Of a stretch of 64,000 nt of DNA, positions 63,901 to 64,000 are shown one piece after another. The position numbers and the translations under genes are program-made. How positions within the stretch are numbered: position 1 is the first letter of the stretch; the number at the start of each line of letters is the position of its first letter. The notes under the pieces are model-generated. The model saw nothing but the letters and a program-made list of their open reading frames with translations. It was not told where the DNA came from and did no database searches. The stretch spans positions 18,786,001-18,850,000 of the forward strand of contig NC_135242.1 of the NCBI RefSeq assembly GCF_947623445.1, read 5' to 3'. Origin of the DNA: Clavelina lepadiformis. Taxonomy: Eukaryota > Chordata > Ascidiacea > Aplousobranchia > Clavelinidae.

Positions 63901-63959
63901 CTTTCTTCGTTATATTGCAGCATTCCTATGCTCTCTGATGTAAAACCGCCAATTTGTAC
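57963..63959 (-). CDS. Plexin (A-type-like), transmembrane and cytoplasmic GAP region, 5' part outside window
   Basis: Plexins are semaphorin receptors whose cytoplasmic domain is a GAP for Rap-type GTPases. Fifteen exons encode the last 704 residues: 63959-63722, 63424-63257, 62050-61909, 61783-61724, 61432-61288, 61191-61045, 60916-60754, 60556-60453, 60222-60104, 59888-59783, 59614-59522, 59360-59191, 58975-58763, 58573-58498, 58133-57963. The order is: extracellular stub, membrane helix ([19 protein letters not shown]), juxtamembrane coiled coil ([19 protein letters not shown]), GAP part 1 ([46 protein letters not shown]), Rho-binding insert ([14 protein letters not shown]), and GAP part 2 ([52 protein letters not shown]). 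The Arg pair in the [10 protein letters not shown] block is kept. YLDYRTY favours the plexin-A group. The linker exons 60222-60104 and 59888-59783 are the least conserved. The gene continues beyond the right edge. Confidence 0.93.
62147..62943 (-). mobile_element. Decayed, internally deleted mariner-like transposon in a plexin intron
   Basis: Imperfect inverted ends match: GGTGTGTTCAAAAGGTATT on the left and CGTGTGTTCAAAAAAGTATT when the right end is reverse-complemented. Read on the minus strand, the start of a transposase-like frame (MAERNE followed by a stop) lies near the right end. Nearer the left end are broken pieces resembling the mariner transposase C-terminus: [12 protein letters not shown], then LHSIPEKAF and [13 protein letters not shown] in shifted frames. 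About 0.8 kb remains of a typical 1.3 kb element, so an internal part is missing. No TA target duplication is evident. It cannot encode a working transposase. Confidence 0.72.
62994..63127. repeat. Short inverted-repeat element in a plexin intron
   Basis: Ends of about 27 bp are inverted copies: AACAGGATATAGTTTGGCAC at the left, and AACAGGATATAGTTAGGCAC when the right end is reverse-complemented. They enclose about 80 bp. The element is only about 134 bp and could be a tiny MITE or a foldback remnant. It lies 50 bp from the mariner relic. No target duplication was identified. Confidence 0.65.
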
Positions 63960-64000
63960 CTGAACATTTGTCAGCATTTGTTACTCTTCAAAGTAAGGCA

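Noticed and set aside
1..64000. CRISPR arrays, operon-type promoters, ribosome binding sites, phage genes
   Set aside because: All genes are intron-split eukaryotic genes; no regularly spaced repeats or prokaryotic signals were seen.

Overview
This window looks like nuclear DNA of an invertebrate chordate. A tunicate (sea squirt) is the likeliest source, though no species-level marker was seen. The sequence is AT-rich. Every gene is split by short GT-AG introns (mostly about 60-700 bp), and the products are animal-type, several of them chordate-type: centrobin, a chondroitin GalNAc-transferase relative, CYP2-clan P450s, RNase H1, a double-MARVEL protein and plexin. Exons were placed by hand from splice signals, reading-frame phase and recalled family sequences. 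No transcript or database was consulted.

Layout. (1) Positions 1-23833, + strand: the centrobin gene, entering from the left edge, with 24 exons and a conserved C-terminus. (2) Nested antisense in its 11.1 kb intron (4625-15732) are three type I transmembrane leucine-rich-repeat (LRR) receptor genes: 5242-7558, 8695-11834 and 12783-14833. The next intron (15943-19265) holds an antisense CSGALNACT-like glycosyltransferase gene whose metal-binding and catalytic motifs are missing. (3) 23834-32565 contains one complete seven-exon rhodopsin-like GPCR gene (- strand, 25861-29579) and otherwise no recognisable gene. (4) 32566-49740, + strand: a tandem array of three nine-exon CYP2-clan P450 genes. 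The first two share a nearly identical exon 1 against about 75% identity in exon 4, which suggests gene conversion. The spacers hold hAT-type non-autonomous transposons with perfect 8-bp target duplications, one nested inside another, plus older dispersed repeats. (5) 50668-52129, - strand: RNASEH1 with all five active-site residues and a probable GC-AG intron. (6) 55078-56234, + strand: a MYADM-like protein with two MARVEL domains. (7) 57963-63959, - strand: the transmembrane and cytoplasmic GAP half of a plexin, continuing past the right edge. Its intron holds a decayed mariner copy and a short inverted-repeat element.

The genes do not form one pathway. The most distinctive features are the nested LRR receptor cluster, including one gene that looks like a fusion of two receptor ectodomains, the degenerate glycosyltransferase, the divergent GPCR and the mosaic P450 pair. 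The LRR receptors share the layout of lamprey VLR-type ectodomains (LRR blocks, an LRRCT cap, a Thr-rich stalk) but are ordinary fixed genes. They lack TIR domains, so they are not Toll-like receptors.
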